NCBI GenBank assembly: GCA_963739515.1 | Contig: CAVUAO010000002.1 | Span: forward strand, 310,001 to 374,000 | DNA length: 64,000 bases | Origin: JBFYTX01 sp963739515 | GTDB taxonomy: Bacteria; Chloroflexota; Dehalococcoidia; Dehalococcoidales; RBG-16-60-22 | Reading direction: 5' to 3' | Shown: positions 33,627 through 41,941 of the stretch, piece by piece | How positions within the stretch are numbered: position 1 is the stretch's first letter | Layout of the letters: every line of letters starts with the position of its first letter | The notes under the pieces: generated by a model | Seen by the model: the letters and a program-made list of their open reading frames with translations, nothing else | The model's database searches: none | Told to the model about the DNA's origin: nothing | Program-made: the position numbers and the translations under genes

Positions 33627-33735
33627 GCGTCTAAGAGGGGTATCGACCCCTCTTTTTCCCCTCCCCCTCTCAAACATGAAATAATTCGGGTAATAAAAAT
33701 AGATTCTGTTTGAGAGGGGGATTAAGGGGGGGAGC
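33627..33735 (+). repeat. Double-hairpin intergenic repeat, copy 2
   Basis: Hairpin 1 is AGAGGGGT/ACCCCTCT-like; hairpin 2 has the same perfect arms as copy 1, CCCCCTCTCAAACA (33663-33676) and TGTTTGAGAGGGGG (33707-33720), followed by ATTAAGGGGGG. It is bounded by plain AT-rich sequence. Confidence 0.7.
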
Positions 33736-33773
33736 CAAAACAGGGTGAGAACCGAGAACCAGTTTCGAAAGTG

Positions 33774-34919
33774 TTATCCTTCTCTTAGCAGGCTGCGGGC
33801 GATGGTCAGCCGCATTATTTCCGAGGTGCCTTCGTAAATCTCGGTTATTTTGGCGTCGCGGAGGTAGCGCTCCAGGGGGTAATCGGTGGTATAGCCGTAG
33901 CCGCCGTGTATCTGTAGAGCTTTATTGGTCACCAACGACGAGACCTCGGAAGCGAAGACCTTGGCCATCGCCGCTTCCCTCACGAAGGGCTTGCCCTGGT
34001 CGTTCAGGTAAGCGGCGCGATATGTCAGCAGGCGGGCGGCATCAATCTGGGTGGCCATGTCCGCTAGGAGCCATTGAATGGCTTGGAAGTTAGCGATAGG
34101 CTCGCCGAACTGCTGGCGTTCCTTGGCGTATTTCAGCGCCGCTTCCAGGGCTGCCCGGGAGATGCCCACCGCCTCCGCGCCGACCGTAATCCGGCTGATG
34201 TCCAGCGCATCCAGGGCGATTTTCAGTCCCTGCCCTTCCTCGCCGAGCCGGTTTGTCTCGGGGACGAAGCACTCCTGGAAAATAAGCTCGGTAGAGGTAA
34301 AGCCGTGGAGTCCCATCTTGTCTTCGTGCTTGCCTACGGAGAGTCCTGGGGTGTCCTTGTCCATGACAAAGGCGGTAATCCCGCGTTGCATGAGAGACTT
34401 ATCGATGGTGGCGAAAACGACCACTATCTCGGCCCTGTCCCCGATGCTGATAAACAGTTTATTGCCGTTGATGATATAGCCGTCTTTAGTATGCGTGGCG
34501 GTGGTCTGGAGCCGTGTCGGGTCGCTGCCGGCGCCGGCTTCGGTCAGCGCGAAGCAGGCCATCTTTTCGCCGCGGGCGTGGGGCGGCAGGTATTTCCGCT
34601 TCTGGGCTTCCGTGCCGTATTCCATGATGGGGACGATGGCCAACGATAGGCTGACCCGCAGGTAATCATCGATGGCCGCGGAAGCCCGGGCCAGCTCTTC
34701 GACGGCGATGCACATGTCCAGGGTGCCCCGCCCCCCGCCGCCGTATTTCTCCGGTATCGTCAGCCCGAACAGGCCGAGCTCGGCCATCTTCCTGATTTCT
34801 GCGGTGGGGAACTCGCCCGTCTTATCCATCCGCGAGGCCACCGGCTCAAGTTCCAAGGCAGCGAAATCACGCAGGGTGGACTGAAGCAACTTTTGTTCTT
34901 CGGTCAGGTCGAATTCCAT
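33774..34919 (-). CDS. Acyl-CoA dehydrogenase
   Basis: A 381-residue FAD enzyme that introduces the alpha-beta double bond in an acyl-CoA. It has the family N-terminal helix (FDLTEEQKLLQSTLRDFAAL), the FAD/substrate signatures ACFALTEAGAGSDP and 'QIHGGYGYTTDYPLERYLRD', and the catalytic-base region EIYEGTSEIMRL. Length is normal. Chain-length preference cannot be read. It precedes an acyl-CoA ligase, a sirtuin and two crotonases on the same strand; gaps of 160-175 nt make a loose cluster rather than a tight operon. Confidence 0.95.
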   Translation of the reverse strand: MEFDLTEEQKLLQSTLRDFAALELEPVASRMDKTGEFPTAEIRKMAELGLFGLTIPEKYGGGGRGTLDMCIAVEELARASAAIDDYLRVSLSLAIVPIMEYGTEAQKRKYLPPHARGEKMACFALTEAGAGSDPTRLQTTATHTKDGYIINGNKLFISIGDRAEIVVVFATIDKSLMQRGITAFVMDKDTPGLSVGKHEDKMGLHGFTSTELIFQECFVPETNRLGEEGQGLKIALDALDISRITVGAEAVGISRAALEAALKYAKERQQFGEPIANFQAIQWLLADMATQIDAARLLTYRAAYLNDQGKPFVREAAMAKVFASEVSSLVTNKALQIHGGYGYTTDYPLERYLRDAKITEIYEGTSEIMRLTIARSLLREG

Positions 34920-35082
34920 ATGTTAAAAGTATAACAGATAGGGAGTACATGTGAAAGAAAGGGTAAAACTCAAGGGTTAAAAGTCAAAACTGACGAAGAG
35001 GAAGTGGTAAACTAAACCTCACTCCTCGAAGATTCTTCGACTTATATCCATCTCCCTTTGAGGGTAGGATGAAGGAGAGGGG

Positions 35083-36648
35083 CTACGGCTTCCCGTATTT
35101 CTCTCTAATTTCCCGCTTGATGAGCTTGCCCATCGGATTGCGGGGGAGTTCGTCAACGAAGACCACGGTGCGGGGGCGTTTGAAGCTGGCGAGGTTCTGG
35201 CGACAGAATTCCATAATCTCGGCTTCCACCTCTTTGGACTTGGGTACGCCCTTCTTGAGAATCACCACGGCGCGGGGCTCCTCGCCCCAGGTCTCGTCCG
35301 GTACGCCGATAACGGCCACATCTTCTACCTTGGGGTGCTCGCGAATAGCGTTTTCCAGCTCTTCCGGAGAGATGTTTTCCCCGGCGCGGATAATAATATC
35401 GCTGGAGCGGCCGGACAGAAAATAATAGCCGTCCTCGTCCACATAGCCGATATCGCCGGTATGCACCCAGCCGTCCTTATCAATGGTCTTCCGTGTCTTT
35501 TCCTCGTCCTTCCAGTAACCACTCATGACACGGGGTCCCCGGGCGAGAATCTCGCCGGCCTCACCAACGCCCAGCGTCTTTCCATTATCGTTGACGACCT
35601 TCATCTCGGTATCAGCCATCGGCTTACCGATAGATGCCAGCCGCTTGAGCTTTTTCTCCCTCTCCGCCGGGGTGCCGGTGATGAAATGGTCTTCCGGTCC
35701 CAGGGCCGTGATGGTCGAGGCCGTCTCCGTCTGGCCGAAAGCATTGATAAAGCTCACGCCGGGGAACTCGTCCAGCGCCTGGCGGATGACGGGCAGGGGC
35801 ATGGGTGCCGCGCCATAGGTTATCACCTTCAGGGAGCTTAAATCGTGCTTTTTAAAATTGGGGTGGTCGAGGAGTTGCTTGAGCATGGTGGGCACCATCA
35901 TGGCGCGGCTGGCTTTTTCCTTCTCGACCAGCGTCATCCACTCCTCCGGCTCGAACTGGCGCTCCATTACCAGCGTGCGCGCCCCGTAGACAGCCGCCAT
36001 CAATGCCTGAATGCCCGCCACGTGGTACAGGGGCACGGTAAGGATGTTGCGCTCGTCGGCCTCGGGGTCGGGCGGGGTAACGTTTTCCAGGACGTAGCCG
36101 GTAAAGCTATTGTGGGAAAGCATCACGCCTTTGGGGAAACCGGTGGTGCCGGCAGTATACACGAGAATAGTGGTGTCCTTTTCGTCGATAGGCGTCACGA
36201 CTTCTTCCGGCGATGACGACTGGATAATATCCTCGTAGAAATGCATATCCGCGTGTTTGGTCTCGATGGATATGAGGTGCTTAAGGTATTTAAGCTCGGG
36301 GCGGATGGACTGTATCATCGAGATATACCGCTCGCCGGCAATCAGCATCGAAGCTTCGGCCATATTAAGCATATAGATCAGCTCTTTTTCCTTGACGCGG
36401 AAGTTTAGAGGCAGGTAAATGGCGCCCGCTTTGGCCACGGCGAAATAGGTCTCCACGCACTGGTTGCAGTTGACCTGGAGGAAAGCGATGACGACGCCTT
36501 TTTTGGCGCCCAAATTCATCAGGCCGTTGGCCAGGCGGTTGACGCGCTCGTTAAGCTGGGAAAAGGTGTACCTTTTATCCTCAAAGACAATGGCGGTCTT
36601 ATCAGGGCAGATAGCGGCGGCGATATTAAGAAAATCAGTGGTGTTCAT
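35083..36648 (-). CDS. AMP-forming acyl-CoA synthetase/ligase
   Basis: A 521-residue ANL-superfamily ligase that activates a carboxylate to its CoA thioester through an acyl-adenylate. Motifs: the P-loop-like ILVYTAGTTGFPKGVMLSHN, the core NAFGQTETAS, 'GWVHTGDIGYVDEDGYYFLS', and the C-terminal NPMGKLIKREIR with the catalytic Lys. That Lys is the residue typically acetylated in such enzymes, relevant because a sirtuin gene follows directly. The substrate is unresolved (medium/long fatty or aromatic acids). Confidence 0.94.
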   Translation of the reverse strand: MNTTDFLNIAAAICPDKTAIVFEDKRYTFSQLNERVNRLANGLMNLGAKKGVVIAFLQVNCNQCVETYFAVAKAGAIYLPLNFRVKEKELIYMLNMAEASMLIAGERYISMIQSIRPELKYLKHLISIETKHADMHFYEDIIQSSSPEEVVTPIDEKDTTILVYTAGTTGFPKGVMLSHNSFTGYVLENVTPPDPEADERNILTVPLYHVAGIQALMAAVYGARTLVMERQFEPEEWMTLVEKEKASRAMMVPTMLKQLLDHPNFKKHDLSSLKVITYGAAPMPLPVIRQALDEFPGVSFINAFGQTETASTITALGPEDHFITGTPAEREKKLKRLASIGKPMADTEMKVVNDNGKTLGVGEAGEILARGPRVMSGYWKDEEKTRKTIDKDGWVHTGDIGYVDEDGYYFLSGRSSDIIIRAGENISPEELENAIREHPKVEDVAVIGVPDETWGEEPRAVVILKKGVPKSKEVEAEIMEFCRQNLASFKRPRTVVFVDELPRNPMGKLIKREIREKYGKP

Positions 36649-36822
36649 AGCATACCTCCGGGTGTAACAATGATATATTCATTTTACCCAAGATGAAATA
36701 CAAAATCAAACTTTGGATATAGTACACCGGGGACTGGAAAGGGGGGTGGGTAAAATTTCAAATTCATAGTTATAAATACTTAACAAGCCTGAAAATCAAA
36801 GGTCAAAAAGGGAGAAAAGGGC

Positions 36823-37608
36823 TTAAAGGGCGGTTTTTTCCTTGACCGTTTTCACAATGGCGGCCATCGTGTCGCCGGCGCTGGCGTTGATAAGTACGGA
36901 AGCCTGCCCGTCCATCGGGGTCTCGCCGCGGTTGATGATGACCAGCTTGGCGCCGGCGGCGACCGCGTAGGCGGGCATGTAGGCGGCGGGATAGACCACC
37001 AGCGTCGAGCCGATGACGATAAAGAGGTCGGCGGCGCGGGAACGGCGGCCGGCTTCCTGCAGGATTTCTTCAGGCAGCTGTTCCCCGAACATGACGACGT
37101 CCGGCTTCAACATGCCGCGGCAGGCGGGGCAGGCCGGGATGTCCTCGCCCGCTTCCAGCCGCGACTTAATCTCCCCGAAAGGATAGCGCCGACCGCACTC
37201 GAGGCAGACGGCCCACTTCATGTTGCCATGCAGCTCCAGCACTTTTTCATCGGGGACGCCGGCTTTCTGGTGTAAATTATCGACGTTTTGCGTAATGACG
37301 CAGTCCAGCTTGCCCAGGCGGTGCAGCTCGGCGACGGCGTTATGCGCCGCGTTCGGCGTGGCTTTGTCACTCAGCAGGCCCTCCCGGAAGATATACCACT
37401 GCTTGCGGCGGGATTCCGGGCTGGTGAGAAATTTGTCGATGGTGAAATCGTCGGGGTCGAATCGCGTCCAGAGTCCGCCGGGACCACGGAAATCGGGGAT
37501 GCCGGACTCGGTGCTGATGCCCGCGCCGGTAAAGACCACCAGCTTGCGACTTTTTACAATCAGGTCGGCGACTTTTTCCACGCGGGCGGGCAGGTCCGGG
37601 CTATTCAT
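36823..37608 (-). CDS. NAD-dependent protein deacylase (sirtuin, CobB-like)
   Basis: A 261-residue class-III/U-type sirtuin. NAD-binding GAGISTESGIPDFRGPGGLW, catalytic TQNVDNLHQKAG with the His in ELHGNM, and a zinc ribbon with CLECGRRY and CPACRG. It removes acetyl or related groups from Lys. It sits between an acyl-CoA ligase and an enoyl-CoA hydratase, overlapping the latter by 8 nt. A role in controlling the ligase by deacetylating its active-site Lys is suggested by analogy with CobB/acetyl-CoA synthetase. Confidence 0.94.
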   Translation of the reverse strand: MNSPDLPARVEKVADLIVKSRKLVVFTGAGISTESGIPDFRGPGGLWTRFDPDDFTIDKFLTSPESRRKQWYIFREGLLSDKATPNAAHNAVAELHRLGKLDCVITQNVDNLHQKAGVPDEKVLELHGNMKWAVCLECGRRYPFGEIKSRLEAGEDIPACPACRGMLKPDVVMFGEQLPEEILQEAGRRSRAADLFIVIGSTLVVYPAAYMPAYAVAAGAKLVIINRGETPMDGQASVLINASAGDTMAAIVKTVKEKTAL

Positions 37609-38344
37609 TTGTATCTCTACCGGATACCTGCGTCAGACGCTTCGCCAGCGATGCTTCCAGTTTCAGGCCATCCGCCAGGGTCAGGTCCAGGCCGCGCGTG
37701 ACGGCTTGCTTGACATAACGTAGGACCATGGGATTAATCGACCTGATTTTTTCGGCGAGCGCTTCGGCTTCCGGGAGCAGGGCGGCGCGGGGGACGACCC
37801 GGTTGACCAGCTTGATGCGGCGTGCTTCCGCGGCGTCAATCCAGCGGCCGGTCATAAGCATTTCCGTGGCGGCGCCCGGGCTGACGGTGCGGGGCAGGGT
37901 CTGGCTGCCCCCCGCCGCCGGGATGATGCCCAGTCCCGTCTCCGGCAGGCCGAAGCGGGCGTCCTCGGCCGCCAGGCGGATATCGCAGCAGAGCGCCATC
38001 TCGATGCCGGAGCCCAGTACGTAGCCGTGCAGCGCGGCGATAAAAGGCTTGTCGATGCTCAGGAAAAGTCCCCAGACGTCTCGGGCGAAACGCGCCTGTC
38101 GCGCGAACACCGGCGCCGGGGCGGTCAGAAATTCGGTGAGGTCGGCGCCGGCGCAGAAGGCTTTTTCCCCCGCCCCTTTTAAAATGACGACCTCTGTTTC
38201 GGGGTCGTCGCGGATAGCCCCCAGAATCTCATAAAGCTCGTCGCGCATCTTGATGTTATAGGCGTTCAGGGCGTGCGGGCGGTTCAAAGTAATAAACGCG
38301 ATACCGTTCTGCTTTTCGTAGGTAATGACTTCAAAAGCTGGCAT
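37601..38344 (-). CDS. Enoyl-CoA hydratase/isomerase (crotonase family)
   Basis: A 247-residue crotonase-fold protein. Oxyanion-hole glycines appear in AFCAGADLTEFL and 'YVLGSGIEMALCCDIRLAAE'; the substrate loop is RFGLPETGLGIIPAAGGSQT, where Glu (PETG) is in the catalytic position. It hydrates or isomerises an enoyl-CoA in fatty-acid or related acyl-CoA breakdown. It starts MPAFEVITYEKQNGIAFITL and overlaps the sirtuin gene by 8 nt, so they are co-translated. Confidence 0.92.
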   Translation of the reverse strand: MPAFEVITYEKQNGIAFITLNRPHALNAYNIKMRDELYEILGAIRDDPETEVVILKGAGEKAFCAGADLTEFLTAPAPVFARQARFARDVWGLFLSIDKPFIAALHGYVLGSGIEMALCCDIRLAAEDARFGLPETGLGIIPAAGGSQTLPRTVSPGAATEMLMTGRWIDAAEARRIKLVNRVVPRAALLPEAEALAEKIRSINPMVLRYVKQAVTRGLDLTLADGLKLEASLAKRLTQVSGRDTNE

Positions 38345-38352
38345 TTTCGCCC

Positions 38353-38544
38353 TTATGCGTGGAAAAAATATTTACCGATGAGCAGGCCTGCGGCAAACAC
38401 GACCAGACACGCCTCTATTGCCTCGTGATTCCAGATGCCCTGCATATGAAACCAGAAACCATGAACGATTTTCTGGTGAAAACGCAGCAGGACGGCGATG
38501 ACGACGGCGATAACGGCGATAATTTCAGCCAGGTGTTCTTTCAC
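38353..38544 (-). CDS. Small two-TM membrane protein
   Basis: A 63-residue protein with two hydrophobic helices (ILEIIAVIAVVIAVLLR-like and EACLVVFAAGLLIGKYFF) separated by a His/Trp-rich loop (HGFWFHMQGIWNHEA). No family recognised. It is in frame-tight association between two crotonase genes on the same strand, so it is likely expressed with the acyl-CoA genes. The His-rich loop is noteworthy. The translation is short, but composition, spacing and orientation support a real gene. Confidence 0.6.
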   Translation of the reverse strand: MKEHLAEIIAVIAVVIAVLLRFHQKIVHGFWFHMQGIWNHEAIEACLVVFAAGLLIGKYFFHA

Positions 38545-38568
38545 TTCTTTATCTCCTGAAAACCTATT

Positions 38569-39309
38569 TCAATGTCCCTCGAAGCGGGGCGGTCTTTTTT
38601 CACGAAAGGCGTTAATGCCCTCGGTGCGGTCGGCGGTGGTATGGAGCAGGAAATACAGGTCGGCCTCCAGGCGCAGGCCCTGCGCCAGCGTCATCTCCAG
38701 GCCGCTGTTGACCGCCTCCTTGAGATATCTGAGCGCGAGAGGCCCTCGAGAGGCTATCGTCCCGGCGATTTTTTCCGCCTCCCCGGCTAGTTCCCCGGGC
38801 GGGACTATCCTGCTTACCAGCCCTATTTCTAACGCCTCGGCCGCGGATATCGTGCCCGCCGTGAGGAGTATTTCCAGGGCTTTGCCCCTCCCCACGATGC
38901 GCGGCAGCCTTTGCGTGCCGCCGTCCGCGGGCAATCGCCCCCGCGCCGCCTGCGGCAGGGCGAAATGCGCTTGGTCTGAGGCAATGCGGATATCCCCGGC
39001 GAGGGCTATTTCCAGCCCCTCTCCCAGGGCGTCGCCGTTGATGGCGGCGATAACCGGGCGGTCAATGCCGGCCACGGCGGCGGCGGGATGGACTGACCCT
39101 TCCGCTTCTTCCTCCGCGCCTCGGCAGAAATCGGCTCCGCCGCCGGTGATAACGGCGACATAGACGTCATCTGTCTCGTTAATGATGCGGCCGACCTCGG
39201 CCAGCTCACCGTCCATCGCCTGGTTGACTTTATTTCCCGCGGCGGGACGGTTAAGGGTGACGATGGCGACGTGGCCTTTCTGTGTATATCGGATAGTCTG
39301 ATAAGCCAT
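38569..39309 (-). CDS. Enoyl-CoA hydratase/isomerase family protein
   Basis: A second 246-residue crotonase-fold protein in the acyl-CoA cluster, distinct from the one at 37,601. 'GGGADFCRGAEEEAEGSVHP' is the oxyanion-hole loop, with an unusually acidic insertion. 'NGDALGEGLEIALAGDIRIA' is the second core motif. The catalytic position reads 'FALPQAARGRLPADGGTQRL': the Glu expected at PE(T/A) is Gln-Ala (PQAA), so hydratase activity is doubtful. It may act as a different crotonase-family enzyme. It heads the minus-strand run that ends with the acyl-CoA dehydrogenase. Confidence 0.85.
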   Translation of the reverse strand: MAYQTIRYTQKGHVAIVTLNRPAAGNKVNQAMDGELAEVGRIINETDDVYVAVITGGGADFCRGAEEEAEGSVHPAAAVAGIDRPVIAAINGDALGEGLEIALAGDIRIASDQAHFALPQAARGRLPADGGTQRLPRIVGRGKALEILLTAGTISAAEALEIGLVSRIVPPGELAGEAEKIAGTIASRGPLALRYLKEAVNSGLEMTLAQGLRLEADLYFLLHTTADRTEGINAFREKRPPRFEGH

Positions 39310-39381
39310 ATTTGTTTCCGCACGGAACGGTTAAATTAATCTTAGACGGATTTGATAATAGCGTCAAGACGCGCCTTCCAA

Positions 39382-39410
39382 TTGTGTTCGAGGTACTCCG
39401 GTGCTATAAT
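39382..39410 (+). promoter_or_regulatory. Promoter of hisA-hisI
   Basis: TATAAT (39405-39410) is perfect; TTGTGT (39382-39387) at exactly 17 bp is a weak -35. Transcription would start about 25 nt before the hisA ATC. Confidence 0.6.
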
Positions 39411-39442
39411 TTCCTCATAATATTTTTTAAAGGAGTCGAAAA

Positions 39443-40162
39443 ATCGAGATCATACCGGCTATAGACTTGCGGGAAGGCAGGTGCGTCCGGCTTTACCAGG
39501 GCGATTATAATCAGGAAGTCGTCTTTTCCGACGACCCTCTGGATGTCGCCCTGAAATGGCAGTCGATGGGCGCGCCCCGACTCCATATCGTTGACCTCGA
39601 CGGCGCCGCCACCGGGAAAATCGGCAACCTGGAAATCATTCAGAACATCGCCAGGGCGATACTGGTGCCGGTGCAGATGGGCGGTGGCATCCGGGACATG
39701 GCCACCATTAAGGCTTTATTGCAGGCCGGTATCGAGCGGGTGATCCTGGGCACGGCCGCCGTGGAAGACCCTAAGCTGGTCATCGAGGCCTGCGAGCATT
39801 TCCGCGAGTCCATTGCCGTCAGCCTTGATGCCCGCGATGGCATCGTGGCGACGCGCGGCTGGGTGAAGGGCACGGAAAGGAACGCCGTGGCGCTGGCGCA
39901 GACTATGGCGCAGGTCGGCGTGCCGCGCTTTATCTATACGGATATCAACCGCGACGGTACCCTCACCGAGCCCAATTTCTCGGCCATTTCCGGGCTGATT
40001 GAAGCTGTCGGCAGGCCGGTCATCGCCGCGGGGGGCATTGCCTCCCTCAACCACCTGAAAATGCTCCAGAAGCTCGGCGCCGAGGGCGCCATCGTGGGCA
40101 AAGCCATTTATACCGGGGCCATCAACCTGAAACAGGCGCTGGCCGAAATCAATCAAGTATAA
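39443..40162 (+). CDS. hisA: HisA, ProFAR isomerase, apparent ATC start
   Basis: HisA isomerises ProFAR to PRFAR in histidine synthesis. The 239-residue (beta/alpha)8 protein reads xEIIPAIDLREGRCVRLYQG, then VQMGGGIRD and the C-terminal 'VIAAGGIASLNHL' phosphate-binding Gly. The catalytic Asp is in AIDL. The first ATG/GTG/TTG in frame is a TTG inside that motif (39467), which would remove the catalytic Asp. The start must therefore be ATC (39443), 7 nt after AGGAG (39431-39435); 'xEIIPAIDLR' is exactly where HisA proteins begin with Met. hisI follows 34 nt downstream. Confidence 0.93.
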   Translation: MEIIPAIDLREGRCVRLYQGDYNQEVVFSDDPLDVALKWQSMGAPRLHIVDLDGAATGKIGNLEIIQNIARAILVPVQMGGGIRDMATIKALLQAGIERVILGTAAVEDPKLVIEACEHFRESIAVSLDARDGIVATRGWVKGTERNAVALAQTMAQVGVPRFIYTDINRDGTLTEPNFSAISGLIEAVGRPVIAAGGIASLNHLKMLQKLGAEGAIVGKAIYTGAINLKQALAEINQV

Positions 40163-40196
40163 GGAAACCACCAGCGGTAAAAAAAGGTGAACAGCC

Positions 40197-40520
40197 ATGA
40201 GTAAACTGAATTTTAATGAAAAAGGGCTTATCCCGGCGGTCATCCAGGACGCGACTACCGGCGAGGTGCTGATGCTGGGCTATATGAACGGGGAGTCCCT
40301 GCGTAAAACGTTAGAGACCGGCGAGGCCTGGTTTTATAGCCGGAGCCGGAAAAAGCTGTGGCATAAAGGGGAGACCTCCGGCAATATTATCAAGGTCATC
40401 AAGATCTGGCAGGACTGCGAAAACAACTCTCTGTTGGTGAAAGCGCACCCGACGGGACCCGTGTGCCATACCGGTAATAAGAACTGCTTTTTTACCGAAC
40501 TGGACGCGGAAGAATTTTGA
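40197..40520 (+). CDS. hisI: HisI, phosphoribosyl-AMP cyclohydrolase
   Basis: HisI opens the purine ring of phosphoribosyl-AMP (third step of histidine synthesis). The 107-residue single-domain protein carries LIPAVIQDATTGEVLMLGYM, 'GEAWFYSRSRKKLWHKGETS' and the metal-binding Cys/Asp residues in KIWQDCENNSLLVKAHPTG and VCHTGNKNCFF. It is not fused to HisE. It is co-directional with hisA, and its stop lies 4 nt from the convergent DUF1385 gene. Confidence 0.95.
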   Translation: MSKLNFNEKGLIPAVIQDATTGEVLMLGYMNGESLRKTLETGEAWFYSRSRKKLWHKGETSGNIIKVIKIWQDCENNSLLVKAHPTGPVCHTGNKNCFFTELDAEEF

Positions 40521-40524
40521 GGTA

Positions 40525-41424
40525 TTAAGCGGCCGGCGTAGCGACTTCTTCCACTTCGTCGATTTCTATCGCTTTGTTCATCGCGGCGATGGCTACTTCC
40601 AACTGCTTTTCGTCGGGCTCGCCCGTCGTTAACGCTTGGAGGAAAAGCCCCGGCGCCAGGATAATTTTTACCAGCCAGTTTTTGGTGTGCCTCGCCCCGA
40701 AATAGATGACCTCGTAGCCGAGCCCCATGATGACCGGGATGAGCGCGATGCGGGAGACGATCATCAGCCAGAGCGTCTGTCTTCCCACGAAAGCAAAAAC
40801 GATGATGGCGATGATCAGGACGAAGAACAGGAAGCTGGTGCCGCAGCGTACGTGGGCGGTGCTGTAAGACTTGATGGCGCTGACCTCCATCGGCACGCCG
40901 GCTTCGTGGGCATTGACCGTCTTGTGCTCGGCGCCGTGATAGGTGAAGACCCGCTTGATGTCCGGCATGAGCGATACTACCTTCAGATAACCGATGAATA
41001 TCACCAGGCGTATCGCCCCTTCGACGCCGTTGAAAGCCAGCGAGCCGGGTAGATAGGGCTTGAGCCAGTTCGTGAGGAAAAGCGGCGCGAGGACGAAAAG
41101 GGCGACCATCAGGACCGCCCCGGTGCCGACCATTATCCAGAGCGCCTTGGTGGGGATTTCTTCCTCTTCTTCCTCAATGGCGACGTTAGCGGAGAAAAGC
41201 AGGCTCTGGATGCCCAGCACCATGGCTTCGACCAGGACGACCACGCCGCGTATCAGGGGTATCCGCCGCAGGCGGCCGGTAGTTAGCGGCGGCAAATCTT
41301 TGACGTTCGTGACGATGTCGCCGTTGGGCCGGCGGATGGCGGTTACCAGCGATTTTCTTCCGCGTATCATCACGCCCTCGATGACCGCCTGGCCGCCGTA
41401 GTTGAACTTCTTTTTATCCGCCAT
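40525..41424 (-). CDS. DUF1385 membrane protein (YqhQ-like)
   Basis: A 299-residue inner-membrane protein. The N-terminal 'YGGQAVIEGVMIRGRKSLVT' is the signature of the DUF1385/YqhQ family. TM helices lie at about 100-125, 135-160, 215-240 and 245-265, and the conserved 'RVFTYHGAEHKTVNAHEAG' with 'STAHVRCGTSFLFF' lies between them. Function is not established; in many genomes the gene sits beside rpmE or prfA, as here. It lies downstream of rpmE on the same strand but is separated by a terminator. Confidence 0.88.
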   Translation of the reverse strand: MADKKKFNYGGQAVIEGVMIRGRKSLVTAIRRPNGDIVTNVKDLPPLTTGRLRRIPLIRGVVVLVEAMVLGIQSLLFSANVAIEEEEEEIPTKALWIMVGTGAVLMVALFVLAPLFLTNWLKPYLPGSLAFNGVEGAIRLVIFIGYLKVVSLMPDIKRVFTYHGAEHKTVNAHEAGVPMEVSAIKSYSTAHVRCGTSFLFFVLIIAIIVFAFVGRQTLWLMIVSRIALIPVIMGLGYEVIYFGARHTKNWLVKIILAPGLFLQALTTGEPDEKQLEVAIAAMNKAIEIDEVEEVATPAA

Positions 41425-41430
41425 ATTGAT

Positions 41431-41458
41431 AAAGAAAAAGGGCCGATAAATCGGCCCT
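41431..41458 (-). terminator. Intrinsic terminator after rpmE
   Basis: The minus strand reads AGGGCCGATTTATCGGCCCT, then TTTTCTTT: an 8-bp GC stem, TTTA loop and U-rich tail between rpmE and the DUF1385 gene. Confidence 0.85.
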
Positions 41459-41475
41459 CCTCCGGTCTATCGTGC

Positions 41476-41682
41476 CTAGCTCTGTATCTTATAGCGCTTC
41501 TTGAACCGCTCGACGCGCCCGGCGGTGTCCATCATGCGCCGCTCGCCGGTGAAGAACGGGTGGCAGTTGCTGCACACTTCGACTTTTAGCTGCTTTTTCG
41601 TCGAGCCGGTGGTAAACCTGTGCCCGCAGGCGCAGATTACCTCGGCGTCCGTATAATATTGTGGATGTATCTTTTCTTTCAT
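41476..41682 (-). CDS. rpmE: 50S ribosomal protein L31
   Basis: A 68-residue L31 of the zinc-binding (C+) type. Cys residues are visible in EVICACGHRF and EVCSNCHPFFTGERRM, and the basic C-terminus is RFKKRYK. It starts MKEKIHPQYYTDAEVICAC. It is the last gene of the rplU-rpmA-rpmE unit, 1 nt after rpmA, and is followed by a terminator. Confidence 0.96.
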   Translation of the reverse strand: MKEKIHPQYYTDAEVICACGHRFTTGSTKKQLKVEVCSNCHPFFTGERRMMDTAGRVERFKKRYKIQS

Positions 41683-41683
41683 A

Positions 41684-41941
41684 TTACTCAGCGATTAAAA
41701 CGCTGACCTTTCTGCGATTACCGGTGGTCGGTTCATATTTAACGATGCCGTTGATAAGGGCATAGAGGGTATGGTCTTTTCCGATGCCCACGTTGAGGCC
41801 GGCATGGATGAGCGTGCCCCGCTGCCGCACCAGAATGGTCCCGGCGTTGACCGTCTGCCCGGCGAACCTCTTTACCCCGAGCCGCTGGCTCTGGCTGTCC
41901 CGGCCGTTCCGGCTGGTGCCGCCTCCCTTTTTATGCGCCAT
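41684..41941 (-). CDS. rpmA: 50S ribosomal protein L27
   Basis: An 85-residue L27, located near the peptidyl-transferase centre of the 50S subunit. The N-terminus is AHKKGGGTSRNGRDSQSQRL, then RQRGTLIHAGLNVGIGKDHT. No N-terminal extension or processing site is visible. The start overlaps the rplU stop by 11 nt. Confidence 0.98.
   Translation of the reverse strand: MAHKKGGGTSRNGRDSQSQRLGVKRFAGQTVNAGTILVRQRGTLIHAGLNVGIGKDHTLYALINGIVKYEPTTGNRRKVSVLIAE

Noticed and set aside
39467..40162. hisA starting at the TTG 39467
   Set aside because: This would delete the first beta strand and the catalytic Asp of the AID motif; the ATC at 39443 gives the family N-terminus.
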